This document shows positions 35,290 through 45,871 of a DNA stretch of 64,000 bases, in pieces. Made by a program: the position numbers and the translations under genes. The notes under the pieces are model-generated. The model saw only the letters and a program-made list of their open reading frames with translations, was not told the origin of the DNA and made no database searches. Positions within the stretch are counted from its first letter, which is position 1. Every line of letters begins with the position of its first letter. Source of the stretch: Tragulus kanchil. Its lineage: Eukaryota > Chordata > Mammalia > Artiodactyla > Tragulidae. The stretch lies in NCBI GenBank assembly GCA_022376925.1, contig JAIOJX010000003.1, positions 32,994,874 to 33,058,873 on the forward strand, given 5' to 3'.

Positions 35290-35562
35290 TTTTTTTGGGG
35301 GGGGCCACTTCTATTGGTCTTTCATTTATTTATTTTCATCTATCTTTGTTCTTTTGGCCTGTGCAGGCCTCCCATCGCAGTGGCCTCTGTCATTGCAGAG
35401 CACCAGCTCTGGGCGCATGCGCTTCAGAACTCCGGCTCAGTAGTTGGACACTTCAGTCCAGCTGTTCTGCGACACATGGGATCTTCCCAGGCCAGGGATC
35501 GAACTGGCACCCTTTGCACTGCAAGGCAGTGTCCTTACCCACTGAACCACCAGGGAAGCCCG
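35290..35562 (-). repeat. CHR-type SINE with 3' extension, inside L1
   Basis: Minus-strand CHR SINE. The plus strand ends with accaccagggaagcccg (head complement) and includes gggcgcatgcgcttcagaac and cttcccaggccagggatcga. Beyond the usual aaataaat tail it carries the complement of accaatagaagtggccc, also present at 55198-55535. Confidence 0.88.
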
Positions 35563-35892
35563 TTGCTGTTGTTTTATAAGGACCATCCTAACAGGTGACC
35601 CTGCCTTGTGGCTTTGATGGGCGTATTCTTGATGATAGCATCCCTTCCTATGCATTTGGCTATTTGTAAGTCTTCTCTGAAGAAATGTTTATTAAGGCTG
35701 TTGCCCATTAAAAAAATTAGGTTATTTTTGTTGTTGTTGTTGTTATTGAGCTGTAGGAGATTTATGATATTTTGCATGCCCATGTCCATTGCAGCATTAT
35801 TTAAAATGGGCAGAACAATCCAAATATCACAGACAGATAAATGGATAAATAAAATGTAAGCTATAATAGATATAACTGATATTTGTATATGT

Positions 35893-36090
35893 ACATGGGC
35901 TTCCCAGGTGCCCACCTGCCAAGGAAGGAGATGTATGTGATGAGGGTTCAATCCCTGGTCGGTAAGATCCCCTGCAGGAGGAAATGTCAACCCACTCCAA
36001 TTTTCTTGCCTGGAAAACTCCATGAACAGAGGAGCCTGGAGGGCTGCAGTCTGTGGAGTTGCAACAAGTCAGACACGACTGGGCATCTGA
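35893..36090 (+). repeat. Bov-tA SINE, inside L1
   Basis: Plus-strand Bov-tA with a shortened head (atgggcttcccaggtgccca), gagggttcaatccctggtcg, caacccactccaattttctt and gtcagacacgactgggcatc. It interrupts the right arm of the inverted L1. Confidence 0.9.
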
Positions 36091-36490
36091 GCACATATAT
36101 GTGTGTGTATATATATACACACACACGTACAAAATATTATTAAGCCATAGAAAGAAATTCTGCCATATGCCACAACATGGATGAATCTAGAGGACAATAT
36201 TCTGAGCAAAATAAACCAGTCAGAGAAGGACACATACTGCACGATTCCACTTCTATGAGGTACCTAGACTTGTCAGTCTTATTGAAACACAAAGCAGAAG
36301 GCTGGTTGTCAGGGGCAGGGGGGAGGGGAAGTGGGAGTTGCCTGCGGTTCAAGGGGTCCAGAGTTTCACTCCTCAAAAGGTCTAGAAATTGGTTGTACAG
36401 CATAGCGTTTATGACAGTACCATACGCTTAAGAGTTTAAGAGGGTAGATCTCATGTTATGTGTTTTTTACCATCATACAAAAACCCTACC

Positions 36491-37636
36491 AAACATAACC
36501 AAGACGTGAAGGAAAACATGGGGGCCCTAAAACCTAAAAATCTATTCAACACAATCTATTTGTTGCTGCGTACAAATACACCGTGGATGACAGTCCAGGC
36601 CATCCCTCGGGACCCGTCTTTGTTCCCCTGATGGGCAGTTGGGGCAGTGACACTGAGAGGCCACCTGCTGAGAACTGGCCCCAAAAGTGACCAGAGGTGG
36701 GATACATCAATTAACCTTTGTCCCCCTCGCCATTCACCGCCACGGCGGAGCAGCTCAGGCTGGCCCTCTTCGTGTTCACCTCTCTTCACCCTCCCAGCAC
36801 AGCTGCCCTACATTCAGCCTCTCTGCTGAGGGGCGGGAAGGTGCGGACCCTCACATGCCGACCTTCTTGAAATGAGTTAAGAAGTACGCTCTCCTCCCTC
36901 ACCCCCCCCCCACCCCCACCCCGCCTCTTTTTCTTTGCTGGTTGACAGTCAAGGAGATCTCTGGTTTATAAGAGTAAACTCGGTTACATTTTTGGCTTCC
37001 AATGACTGGCTCTCTGAGGAACTACAGATGGACAGGACTTGGAGCCTGGAGAAATGTGGAAAATCTGATGAGGAAGGTGTGGGCCCGGCCAATGGAAAGC
37101 ATTTTGGTGGGTCTAATGATTTTGGGAAAATCTCTGCAAGGCTGGAACATTTTGCCACACATAAGTGGTTATTTCCTTAGCCTCTTCTGCATTCACTGAA
37201 GGCTCTGTGTAGCTGACGGGAGAGTAAGAAAACTGAAAAACAGCCTCAACGTGGATTTGTCGGGAGAGAGATTTCCATTGAAGCTTTTTCAAGGGTATTG
37301 CATGTAACAAAGCCTGTATTTCTTTTTCATTTCCAATGAAATCTGCCTCATTCTGGTTCATTTAACTCTTGGAAGCATAGTTTAATATGTTCCGAAAGCC
37401 CTTTGAGCCCTTTGAGGCAGGACTGTGAAGGCTTTCACCACCGCGCCCCTTCTGTCGAAGCAGGAAATCAAATTCTGCCAAATGCAAATGAGCTCAGACT
37501 CCAAAAGGCCAAGTTTCAAACTGCAGAATGCTGTGGGATTTCAGACAGCACGCCCCGCACACAGGATATTTTGGGGGTTGAAGAAACGACGGAAAGTCCT
37601 CACAACATGTTTAAGATTTGCAACTTAAGGAAAACC
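36491..37636. other. GC-richer unannotated sequence
   Basis: About 1.1 kb of unique DNA, richer in G and C than most of the window and nearly free of repeats, with a C-run at 36901-36925. The open frames overlap on both strands without recognisable domains, so I do not call exons. Conserved non-coding DNA is possible but cannot be shown here. Confidence 0.4.
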
Positions 37637-37808
37637 CGTCTTGTATAGCACAGGGAACTCAGCCCATGTTAGGTGGCAGTCTGAATGGGCGGGGCTTTCG
37701 GGGGAGACTGCATACATGTACTATGTGTGGCTGAGCCCCTTCGCTGTTCACCTGAAACTATCATGAGATTGTTAATTGGCCATATAAAATAAACAGTTTT
37801 AAAAAAAA
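37637..37808 (+). repeat. Artiodactyl L1 3' terminus
   Basis: Plus-strand L1 end with gtatagcacagggaactcag, ctgagccccttcgctgttca and cctgaaactatcatgagatt. It ends aaaataaacagttttaaaaa, including an AATAAA signal and poly-A. Confidence 0.72.
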
Positions 37809-38468
37809 ATCTGGATAGGACGTCTTAGATTTCCTTCAGTGAGTTAGAATACTTTTCCTTCCTTTTTAAGGTGACTTGAGAACCATTCCCCGGCCCGATC
37901 CTCAAGAGTTCTGTAGAAACCCCTGTTTCTACAGCTGTCTGCGTTCTCTTTGGGAAAAGAAAGGCCCCTCTTTGATCCCTCTGTCTATCCACACCGACTG
38001 CCTGCACAGTGGCCTTGGCGTTTGCTGGAAGCAAATAGAACCTGGGGCCCTTAAAGGCTCCTGCCCGTCCCTCAAAGGGTTAATGGAGTCCGTTCCAAAG
38101 GAGTTAGGCAACCACCGAAATAGGATAATAAATGTGACACTCTCAGACTATCAGTAGCAAATATTTGAGCTTATCAAATAACGGAGGAAGTCGTTTAGTT
38201 ACAAATAAACCAATCTCTCATAAAACAAGTTTTCACACAGGGTCATTTCATTGAGCTGGAGACAGCTAGAGGCCACTCTAGGCTGAACTCCCACTCTGCG
38301 GCCCCGGGTCCAGCCCCTGGTGATTAATGGACAGCCAGAGCGGGAGGCCGCCGCCCGCAGCTCTGCTGAGAAGCCCAGCCGGGCAGCCTATCAGCCATAA
38401 ACAGCATCTCAGGATTATTGGGAGGAAGTGACTCATCCTCCGGGAACATAGCTGGATTTGTGCTCTCT
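37809..38468. other. Repeat-poor sequence, possible regulatory DNA
   Basis: About 660 bp with no repeat I can name. The part at 38280-38460 is GC-rich and carries motif-like text such as ggtgattaatgg (homeodomain-type), agccataaacag (forkhead-type) and gtgactcatcc (AP-1-type). Short motifs occur by chance; no function is assigned. Confidence 0.35.
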
Positions 38469-40731
38469 CTCGCTCACCACCCGCCTTCTTTCCCTCCCTT
38501 TCCCCCTCCCTGTATAGCAGAGACCGTCGTGTCCTAGAAACTATAGTAGATGTCACTGCTTGGCACTTGCTGTGCAAAGAGAGGTCGAGTCTGGGGAGGT
38601 GAATGCTACTCTTAAAGGAACAGTGACTGTGCTGCCCAGGAGCTCTATGGAGGCTGTTGTTCTTCCGCCTTGGAGATTAGTTTGTGGAAGGCATATCATT
38701 TGGATTCCAGAAAAAGCATAGACGCTGTGTTCGGGTAGAGGGGGAAAGCAAATCAGAGCTCCTTGTTTCAAAGTTAAGCTCTCATTGAGAGTTGAGACAT
38801 AAAAAGTATCTTGGCGTGATTTGATTAATTTAGCAAGTAAGAAAGAAAAATACAGAAGGCTGCCAGAGCCTTAGGATGTGAATGTCACCTCTAACGAAAC
38901 AGAAACACGCCGTATGATATTTCTATATTATGATATCATAGGACGTTTGTTTTATTTCCCCCAGGATTGTAAAAATAAAACATGTAGATTATACGACCTA
39001 CAGAAATAGAACTATAAAGCTGGAAAAATTCAACCATGATACCACCATTTGAAGGCAACCATTATGAACATTTTGTGTATTTTCTTCCAGCATCTTTAAA
39101 AATAGATTGTTGAGACCTTAAGCATATGTAGCATTTTGTTTCTTACTATTTTCAGCCAACATTTTAGCATAATGATATCCCCCCCATCCTCTTATTCAAT
39201 CTTTCCTTATACATAATTTTAAAACTGTGAAAAACTTATTTTTGCAGCTTTAATTAACATGGGGCAGTTTTGGAATAGGCATAAGTTCTTGCTAAAAGCA
39301 ACATTTGCTCTATTTTTGAACTGTATTTATTAAAACTTTCACTTGATCTCTTTCTAATAAAAATGGAAGAGAAAATCCTATGCTGTTAGTCTCACGGTTA
39401 ACTCATTAACTTTTGTATTTAAAATGAATATGCTCACCATTAAATTTTCTACCGAACTAGAAGAGACTCGGTCTTGATCTCTTAGCTTATAATGTACTTA
39501 ACCTGCTGATGCCCTTTCCAAAAAGCACGAGCCCTAATTGACTCATCCCCTTTAGATGTCAAGATGAATTAAAAAGTGAAGGCATGACTTTCACGTTCTC
39601 CCTCGCTCACCACCCGCCTTCTTTCCTCCCTTTCCCCTCCCTGTATAGCAGAGACCGTCGTGTCCTAGAAACTATAGTAGATGTCACTGCTTGGCACTTG
39701 CTGTGCAAAGAGAGGTCGAGTCTGGGGAGGTGAATGCTACTCTTAAAGGAACAGTGACTGTGCTGCCCAGGAGCTCTATGGAGGCTGTTGTTCTTCCGCC
39801 TTGGAGATTAGTTTGTGGAAGGCATATCATTTGGATTCCAGAAAAAGCATAGACGCTGTGTTCGGGTAGAGGGAAAGCAAATCAGAGCTCCTTGTTTCAA
39901 AGTTAAGCTCTCATTGAGAGTTGAGACATAAAAAGTATCTTGGCGTGATTTGATTAATTTAGCAAGTAAGAAAGAAAAATACAGAAGGCTGCCAGAGCCT
40001 TAGGATGTGAATGTCACCTCTAACGAAACAGAAACACGCCGTATGATATTTCTATATTATGATATCATAGGACGTTTGTTTTATTTCCCCCAGGATTGTA
40101 AAAATAAAACATGTAGATTATACGACCTACAGAAATAGAACTATAAAGCTGGAAAAATTCAACCATGATACCACCATTTGAAGGCAACCATTATGAACAT
40201 TTTGTGTATTTTCTTCCAGCATCTTTAAAAATAGATTGTTGAGACCTTAAGCATATGTAGCATTTTGTTTCTTACTATTTTCAGCCAACATTTTAGCATA
40301 ATGATATCCCCCCCATCCTCTTATTCAATCTTTCCTTATACATAATTTTAAAACTGTGAAAAACTTATTTTTGCAGCTTTAATTAACATGGGGCAGTTTT
40401 GGAATAGGCATAAGTTCTTGCTAAAAGCAACATTTGCTCTATTTTTGAACTGTATTTATTAAAACTTTCACTTGATCTCTTTCTAATAAAAATGGAAGAG
40501 AAAATCCTATGCTGTTAGTCTCACGGTTAACTCATTAACTTTTGTATTTAAAATGAATATGCTCACCATTAAATTTTCTACCGAACTAGAAGAGACTCGG
40601 TCTTGATCTCTTAGCTTATAATGTACTTAACCTGCTGATGCCCTTTCCAAAAAGCACGAGCCCTAATTGACTCATCCCCTTTAGATGTCAAGATGAATTA
40701 AAAAGTGAAGGCATGACTTTCACGTTCTCCC
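38469..40731. repeat. Tandem duplication J (two ~1.13 kb copies)
   Basis: Positions 38469-39601 recur at 39602-40731. The start of copy 2 loses single bases in homopolymers (tttccctccctttccccctccc against tttcctccctttcccctccc), and agagggggaaagc becomes agagggaaagc, leaving an offset of 1129. The junction is direct within ctccctcgctcac. The segment is AT-rich and repeat-poor, and I see no exon in it. Confidence 0.93.
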
Positions 40732-41461
40732 CTCGTCACCCCCACTCCCTATAGTACCTGCATTGAGATGCATTTTGCTTATGTGGGACATCTGGAATTA
40801 CTTTTGATGACCATTATCTTTTCTGGGTCCAGAAACTGGACACATTTTCTTCCAATCAGCCCCGGAGCCATTATACATTCTGAACAGTAACTCTACTGTG
40901 TCTCACCAACAATGCCTCTGCCTTTCTCCTATTTAATCCAGAATAAAAGTTATGTTGTGTTTGTGTACAAATATGGCACTGAATTCACTTAAAATATTCA
41001 GCCTGTCTTCTGGTATAAGGTATGTCCTTTCCTTGTTGCTAGAACAATGCTCACTAAGGGTTAAAGCACTGTGGTCACCCCATCCGTGGGGGCGGAAGAG
41101 ACTACTGGCTGTTCCCAAAGTATGGGATTCAGCCTGTTTCCAAATAGGGTTCCTTCAAATTGACTTTAGTATTGATTCCTATGAGACATAAGTGAAAGGA
41201 CAGAAAATAGGTTCCTTTTAGAATAAAGTACAGTCCTACCTCGATTCTTGTCTTGCCCCAGAATAGATATCATTTAGAAGATAATTTTGAAAGCTGTTTC
41301 TCTTTGCAGAGTCCAATTGTCAATAGCCTTTCATTCAGTTCGTCAGAACTTACTGAGAAAGAAAATCCCAAATACTGAGGTATACCGTACTTGCAAAATG
41401 CAAAATTTTCTTTTTAAAGTTTTCTTGTCTCTCTCTTTTTAAAGTTTTCTTGTATGTATTT
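40732..41461. other. Unannotated unique sequence
   Basis: About 730 bp without a recognised repeat. Near 41409-41453 an 18- to 19-base string (ctttttaaagttttcttg) occurs twice, separated by a short ct-rich spacer. Confidence 0.4.
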
Positions 41462-41762
41462 AACTTTATTTATTTATTTCATTTTTGGCTGTGCTGGCTC
41501 TTTGTTGCTGTGTGGGCTTTCCTCTAGTTGGGGAGAGTGGAGGCTACTCTCTAGTTGCAGTGTGTGGACTAATTGTGACAGCTTCTCTGTGGCAGAGCAC
41601 TGGCTCTGGGCACATGCACTCCAGAGCTCTGGGCTTGGTAGTTGGACACATCGGTCCAGCAGCTATGTGGTACACGGAATCCTCCCAGGCCAGGGATCGA
41701 ACCAGCGCTCCCTATACTGCAAGGCAGTGTCCTTACCCACTGGACCACCAGGGAAGCCCCTG
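41462..41762 (-). repeat. CHR-type SINE
   Basis: Minus-strand SINE with ttatttatttatttcatttt at the tail end, gtgctggctctttgttgctg, ctcccaggccagggatcgaa and the head complement ggaccaccagggaagccc. Its tail lacks the extension described at 55198-55535. Confidence 0.9.
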
Positions 41763-42278
41763 AAGATGGAAATGAATGAAAATTTATTTAGCACGTACTA
41801 AATATGTTCCACATGTATGTTCCAAGATTTACGTACACTTAAATAATTTATCCCTATAAAAATTGGGGCGATAAGTATTGTTGTTATCCTCATTTTATCA
41901 AGTGACAAACCAAACACCTGTAATTAGTAAAGTGTGGAAGTTCAGTTATCTCAAATCTGACAGTTGCAAAGGAGAATTATTCTTTTTTTTTTTTAATAGA
42001 CAAAGATGCTTCAGTAGCATATCCTACAATATTGAAGCATAAAACTAGAAAGTAAAATCCAATCAGACAGATAATTCTAATAGAAATTCTAAAGATAAAC
42101 TTAGCTAAAGACATAATGTTGTTTCTTGAAAATTCAAAATTGGTATTTTTTAAGAACTACGAAAACGTTCTACCATTGAGTGAGCTAAGAAAGTCAAGCA
42201 ATTAGTGATGATATTATTTGAATACCATAATCTGAGGTTCCCATCAGCCCTCTTACTTTTCCTCTCCTAATGAATGAA
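41763..42278. other. Unannotated sequence with MIR-like remnant
   Basis: 41785-41945 resembles MIR on one strand (gttgttatcctcattttatc, then agtgacaaaccaaacac). The rest, with a poly-T near 41982, is unique. Confidence 0.4.
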
Positions 42279-42487
42279 TGGGCTTCCCTGGTGACTCAGC
42301 AGTAAAGAATCCGGCTGCCAATGCAGGAGACACAGGTGCAATATCTGGTCTTCCAAGATCCCCTGGAGAAGGTAATAGCAACCCACTCCAATATTCTTGC
42401 ATGGCAAATCTCATGGGCAGAGGAGCCTCGCTACAGTCCATGGTACTGCCAAAGAGTCAGCCATGACCAGAGACTGAACAGCAATGA
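42279..42487 (+). repeat. Bov-tA SINE
   Basis: Full-length plus-strand Bov-tA: gggcttccctggtgactcag, taaagaatccggctgccaat, cccctggagaaggtaatagc, caacccactccaatattctt and gactgaacagcaatga. Confidence 0.93.
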
Positions 42488-43249
42488 GGGAACATTCATT
42501 TTCCGGTTTCCCAAATTATAATTCCTACTCTTTCTGAGTTGTTTAACCCAGTCCTATTTCTGCATGGTCAGACCCCACTTCTGTTACCAGAGCAGAGGAA
42601 CTGAGGGGTCTTGGACAGTTGGTAAAAGAAGTGAGACCTGGGGCTCAGAGAAGACTGCACTGAGAGTCATCATTTACTGAAGACTTTCTCCATGGCTGAG
42701 TTTGTGTCAGGTGCGCTGCCTGTGATCCTACAGTTCTTGAGTTTGACTGACTCAACTTCAGTATATGCACATGTTTTAATTACAGGAGGAAAAACATTTT
42801 TGCAAATATTCAACCAATTCATTTCAATGGTTTCCCTTAAGTAACATTTCCTTTGTGTACTTTCAAGCCTCCTGCTTTAGGAAGGGAGGGAACAGGAGCC
42901 TGATCCTATGACAAAGTAATGGACTTCAGAGGTGGACTGTGGGAAAGTGCTTGGAATGGCTGAAATTCTACTCCAACTGATTCCTCATACAGTTCCCTTC
43001 CCTGCACACAAGTGTTTGAACATTTCAACAATGACACCAGGATGATCTCCATCACAGGGCCCTTCAGATTTGAAGAGAGTATGTCTGCATTTACTGCTGA
43101 GGCTTAGCCTAGAGGCTGGCATCTGGAAGGAGGGAAATAACATAAATGGGGAAAACCATCTTTTTCCATTCCAGTGGATTATGGTGAAAAACACAAGAAA
43201 ATCTTGAAAATACATTGGCAGTCCCTCATATTTTGGCTTAGCATACCAT
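42488..43249. other. Unannotated unique sequence
   Basis: About 760 bp with no recognised repeat or exon. Confidence 0.45.
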
Positions 43250-43460
43250 CCTTATTGGAAAGGACTCTGATGCTGGGAAAGATTGAGGACAGGAGGAGAA
43301 TGGGGCCACAGAGGATGAGGTGGTTGAATGGCATCCGACTCAATGGACGTGAGTTTGAGCAACCTCTGGGTTATGGTGAAGGACAGGGAAGCCTGGTGTG
43401 CAGCAGTTCATGCAGTCGCAAAGAGTCAGGTGTGACTTAGCGATTGAACAACAGCAACAA
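43250..43460 (+). repeat. BovB LINE 3' end fragment
   Basis: Plus-strand BovB end: ttggaaaggactctgatgct, gggaaagattgaggacagga, gaggatgaggtggttgaatg, aaggacagggaagcctggtg and gcaaagagtcaggtgtgact. It is 5'-truncated. Confidence 0.9.
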
Positions 43461-43685
43461 CCGTCCTCACTGCTGTAAATGTCTTCTTTGAGACAGCACC
43501 TAGAGCTGAGCTGGTACTGGTACATGGCATTAAAAATCACAATACGAAGAAAAGATAAACACATGGAAAGTCAGAACCAGTGCTCACCCAGCACTCCTAG
43601 ATTGCATTGCTTTTAAATTTGGAGAGTTTAGATTCTCTTGGGGAGTCCTAAAAATGAATAGTAGCAGGTAGTGAGATACCTCCAG
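43461..43685. other. Unannotated unique sequence
   Basis: About 225 bp before duplication K, with no recognised feature. Confidence 0.4.
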
Positions 43686-44175
43686 GAAATCTTAGGTTCA
43701 CTCTTTAATGCCCCGCCATCTAGAAAAAGTAAGTAAACCCCTGGAACTGTATTTACCTAGCTCATTTCCAGGGAGCTGGACCCTCCAATGAATTTGAGCC
43801 TCTTGACATAGCAGTGGTGCCCACTGGCTTGAATCAATGACTCCCATCTCTAACTGTGCAACTACCTGACCAGCTGTGGAAGCCACCTAAGCCCAGGCCC
43901 AAACTGAGACCCATGAAACCAGAATCTTCTGGGGCCCTGGCACCATTCCTTCAAAAAAATCTCTCCAGGTAATTATAACATGCAACCTGGGCCAAGGATG
44001 ACTTACCTGCAAATTACTATTATTCAACCATAGCATGCAATGTTCATTCATGACCTCCTCCTGAATCAGGTATACGTAATTTTATTTATGATCACTCACG
44101 AAGATTCTAAGCACAGAAGCCTTTTTCCTTTATGGCAGCATACAGTGTCCATTTATTTTACATTAAAGGAACAAG

Positions 44176-44374
44176 GGGCTTCCCAAGTAGCACTAGTGGT
44201 AAAGAACCCACCTGCCAATGCCGAAAATAATGCACCTCATAATGAGATGAGGGTTTCATCTCTGGATCGGGAAGATCCCCTGGAAAAGGAAAAGGCAACC
44301 CAATCCAGTATTCTTGCCTGGAAAATCCCATGCACTGAGGAGCCTGGTGGGCTACAGTCCATAGGGTCACAAGA
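44176..44374 (+). repeat. Bov-tA SINE (K1)
   Basis: Plus-strand Bov-tA with ggggcttcccaagtagcact, taaagaacccacctgccaat, gggaagatcccctggaaaag, ccaatccagtattcttgcct and ggtgggctacagtccatagg. It ends early at cacaagag. Confidence 0.9.
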
Positions 44375-44446
44375 GCACATAGTTAGGCAAAATAACCTCT
44401 ATTCTCAGTCAGCAGGCATGCTCTGATGTGCAAGGTGGGATTAAAA

Positions 44447-44620
44447 TGGAGCTCCCCAACTTGGGCACTGTTGATGCCTTGGGCCAGATAGTTCCTTATG
44501 TGGGGAGTAGATTTTCCTATACATTATAAGAGCTTTAGTGTTATTTCTGACTTTCACCCACTACATGCCTATAGCGCCTCCTCCCAATTGTGACAAATAA
44601 AAATGTTTCCAGACAAAAGA
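44447..44620. mobile_element. MER20-like hAT element (K1)
   Basis: A decayed DNA-element copy: ctccccaacttgggcactgt, tgatgccttgggccagatag, acccactacatgcctatagc, then caattgtgacaaataaaaat and gtttccagac. The order matches the MER20/hAT-Charlie family as I remember it; the family name is tentative. Confidence 0.65.
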
Positions 44621-45289
44621 ACAGTATCACAGAGCTCTAGACATTTGCTCCAAAGACAGGGAGGTAGGAAGAGGGGAAAGAAGGCAAACCCTGATCCTGG
44701 GGTTAATCCATTACAGTCCAAACCGCTGTCAAGATAAGTAAAATTTCCAGTCTAACCCAATACCCTCTTGATTTTTTTCCTTTGGGGTTAAAACCACTGA
44801 AATCTTAGGTTCACTCTTTAATGCCCCGCCATCTAGAAAAAGTAAGTAAACCCCTGGAACTGTATTTACCTAGCTCATTTCCAGGGAGCTGGACCCTCCA
44901 ATGAATTTGAGCCTCTTGACATAGCAGTGGTGCCCACTGGCTTGAATCAATGACTCCCATCTCTAACTGTGCAACTACCTGACCAGCTGTGGAAGCCACC
45001 TAAGCCCAGGCCCAAACTGAGACCCATGAAACCAGAATCTTCTGGGGCCCTGGCACCATTCCTTCAAAAAAATCTCTCCAGGTAATTATAACATGCAACC
45101 TGGGCCAAGGATGACTTACCTGCAAATTACTATTATTCAACCATAGCATGCAATGTTCATTCATGACCTCCTCCTGAATCAGGTATACGTAATTTTATTT
45201 ATGATCACTCACGAAGATTCTAAGCACAGAAGCCTTTTTCCTTTATGGCAGCATACAGTGTCCATTTATTTTACATTAAAGGAACAAGG

Positions 45290-45488
45290 GGCTTCCCAAG
45301 TAGCACTAGTGGTAAAGAACCCACCTGCCAATGCCGAAAATAATGCACCTCATAATGAGATGAGGGTTTCATCTCTGGATCGGGAAGATCCCCTGGAAAA
45401 GGAAAAGGCAACCCAATCCAGTATTCTTGCCTGGAAAATCCCATGCACTGAGGAGCCTGGTGGGCTACAGTCCATAGGGTCACAAGAG
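45290..45488 (+). repeat. Bov-tA SINE (K2)
   Basis: The duplicate of 44176-44374 in the second copy of duplication K. Confidence 0.9.
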
Positions 45489-45560
45489 CACATAGTTAGG
45501 CAAAATAACCTCTATTCTCAGTCAGCAGGCATGCTCTGATGTGCAAGGTGGGATTAAAAT

Positions 45561-45735
45561 GGAGCTCCCCAACTTGGGCACTGTTGATGCCTTGGGCCAG
45601 ATAGTTCCTTATGTGGGGAGTAGATTTTCCTATACATTATAAGAGCTTTAGTGTTATTTCTGACTTTCACCCACTACATGCCTATAGCGCTCTCCTCCCA
45701 ATTGTGACAAATAAAAATGTTTCCAGACAAAAGAA
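45561..45735. mobile_element. MER20-like hAT element (K2)
   Basis: The duplicate of 44447-44620, one base longer in a ct-rich run. Confidence 0.65.
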
Positions 45736-45871
45736 CAGTATCACAGAGCTCTAGACATTTGCTCCAAAGACAGGGAGGTAGGAAGAGGGGAAAGAAGGCA
45801 AACCCTGATCCTGGGGTTAATCCATTACAGTCCAAACCGCTGTCAAGATAAGTAAAATTTCCAGTCTAACC

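Larger units (their letters stand above)
35060..36490 (+). repeat. L1 LINE with 5' inversion (nested SINEs)
   Basis: The right arm (about 35774-36490) is plus-strand L1. It has atgtccattgcagcattatt, aaatggataaataaaatgta, ttaagccatagaaagaaat and acaacatggatgaatctaga, followed by a degraded 3' UTR. The left arm (about 35060-35773) is the adjacent upstream part of the same L1 in reverse orientation, with aataccaagaaatggaatta, acattcccactaacaatgga and gaagaaatgtttattaaggc. The two arms abut in L1 coordinates, which is the signature of twin priming. A CHR SINE and a Bov-tA SINE later inserted into the two arms. Confidence 0.78.
43686..45871. repeat. Tandem duplication K (two ~1.07 kb copies)
   Basis: Positions 43686-44757 recur at 44799-45871, with an offset of 1113 rising to 1114 (agcgcctcctccc against agcgctctcctccc). 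The 41-bp junction 44758-44798 (caataccctcttgattt...) does not resemble either flank, unlike most other junctions. Confidence 0.93.

Noticed and set aside
36901..36925. C-run as a G-quadruplex or CpG island promoter
   Set aside because: It is a short homopolymer-like run with few CpGs and no neighbouring exon. This is not enough to call a promoter.
41409..41453. Repeated ctttttaaagttttcttg strings as a target-site duplication
   Set aside because: The two strings are separated by only a few ct-rich bases and no inserted element lies between them, so local slippage is the simpler view.
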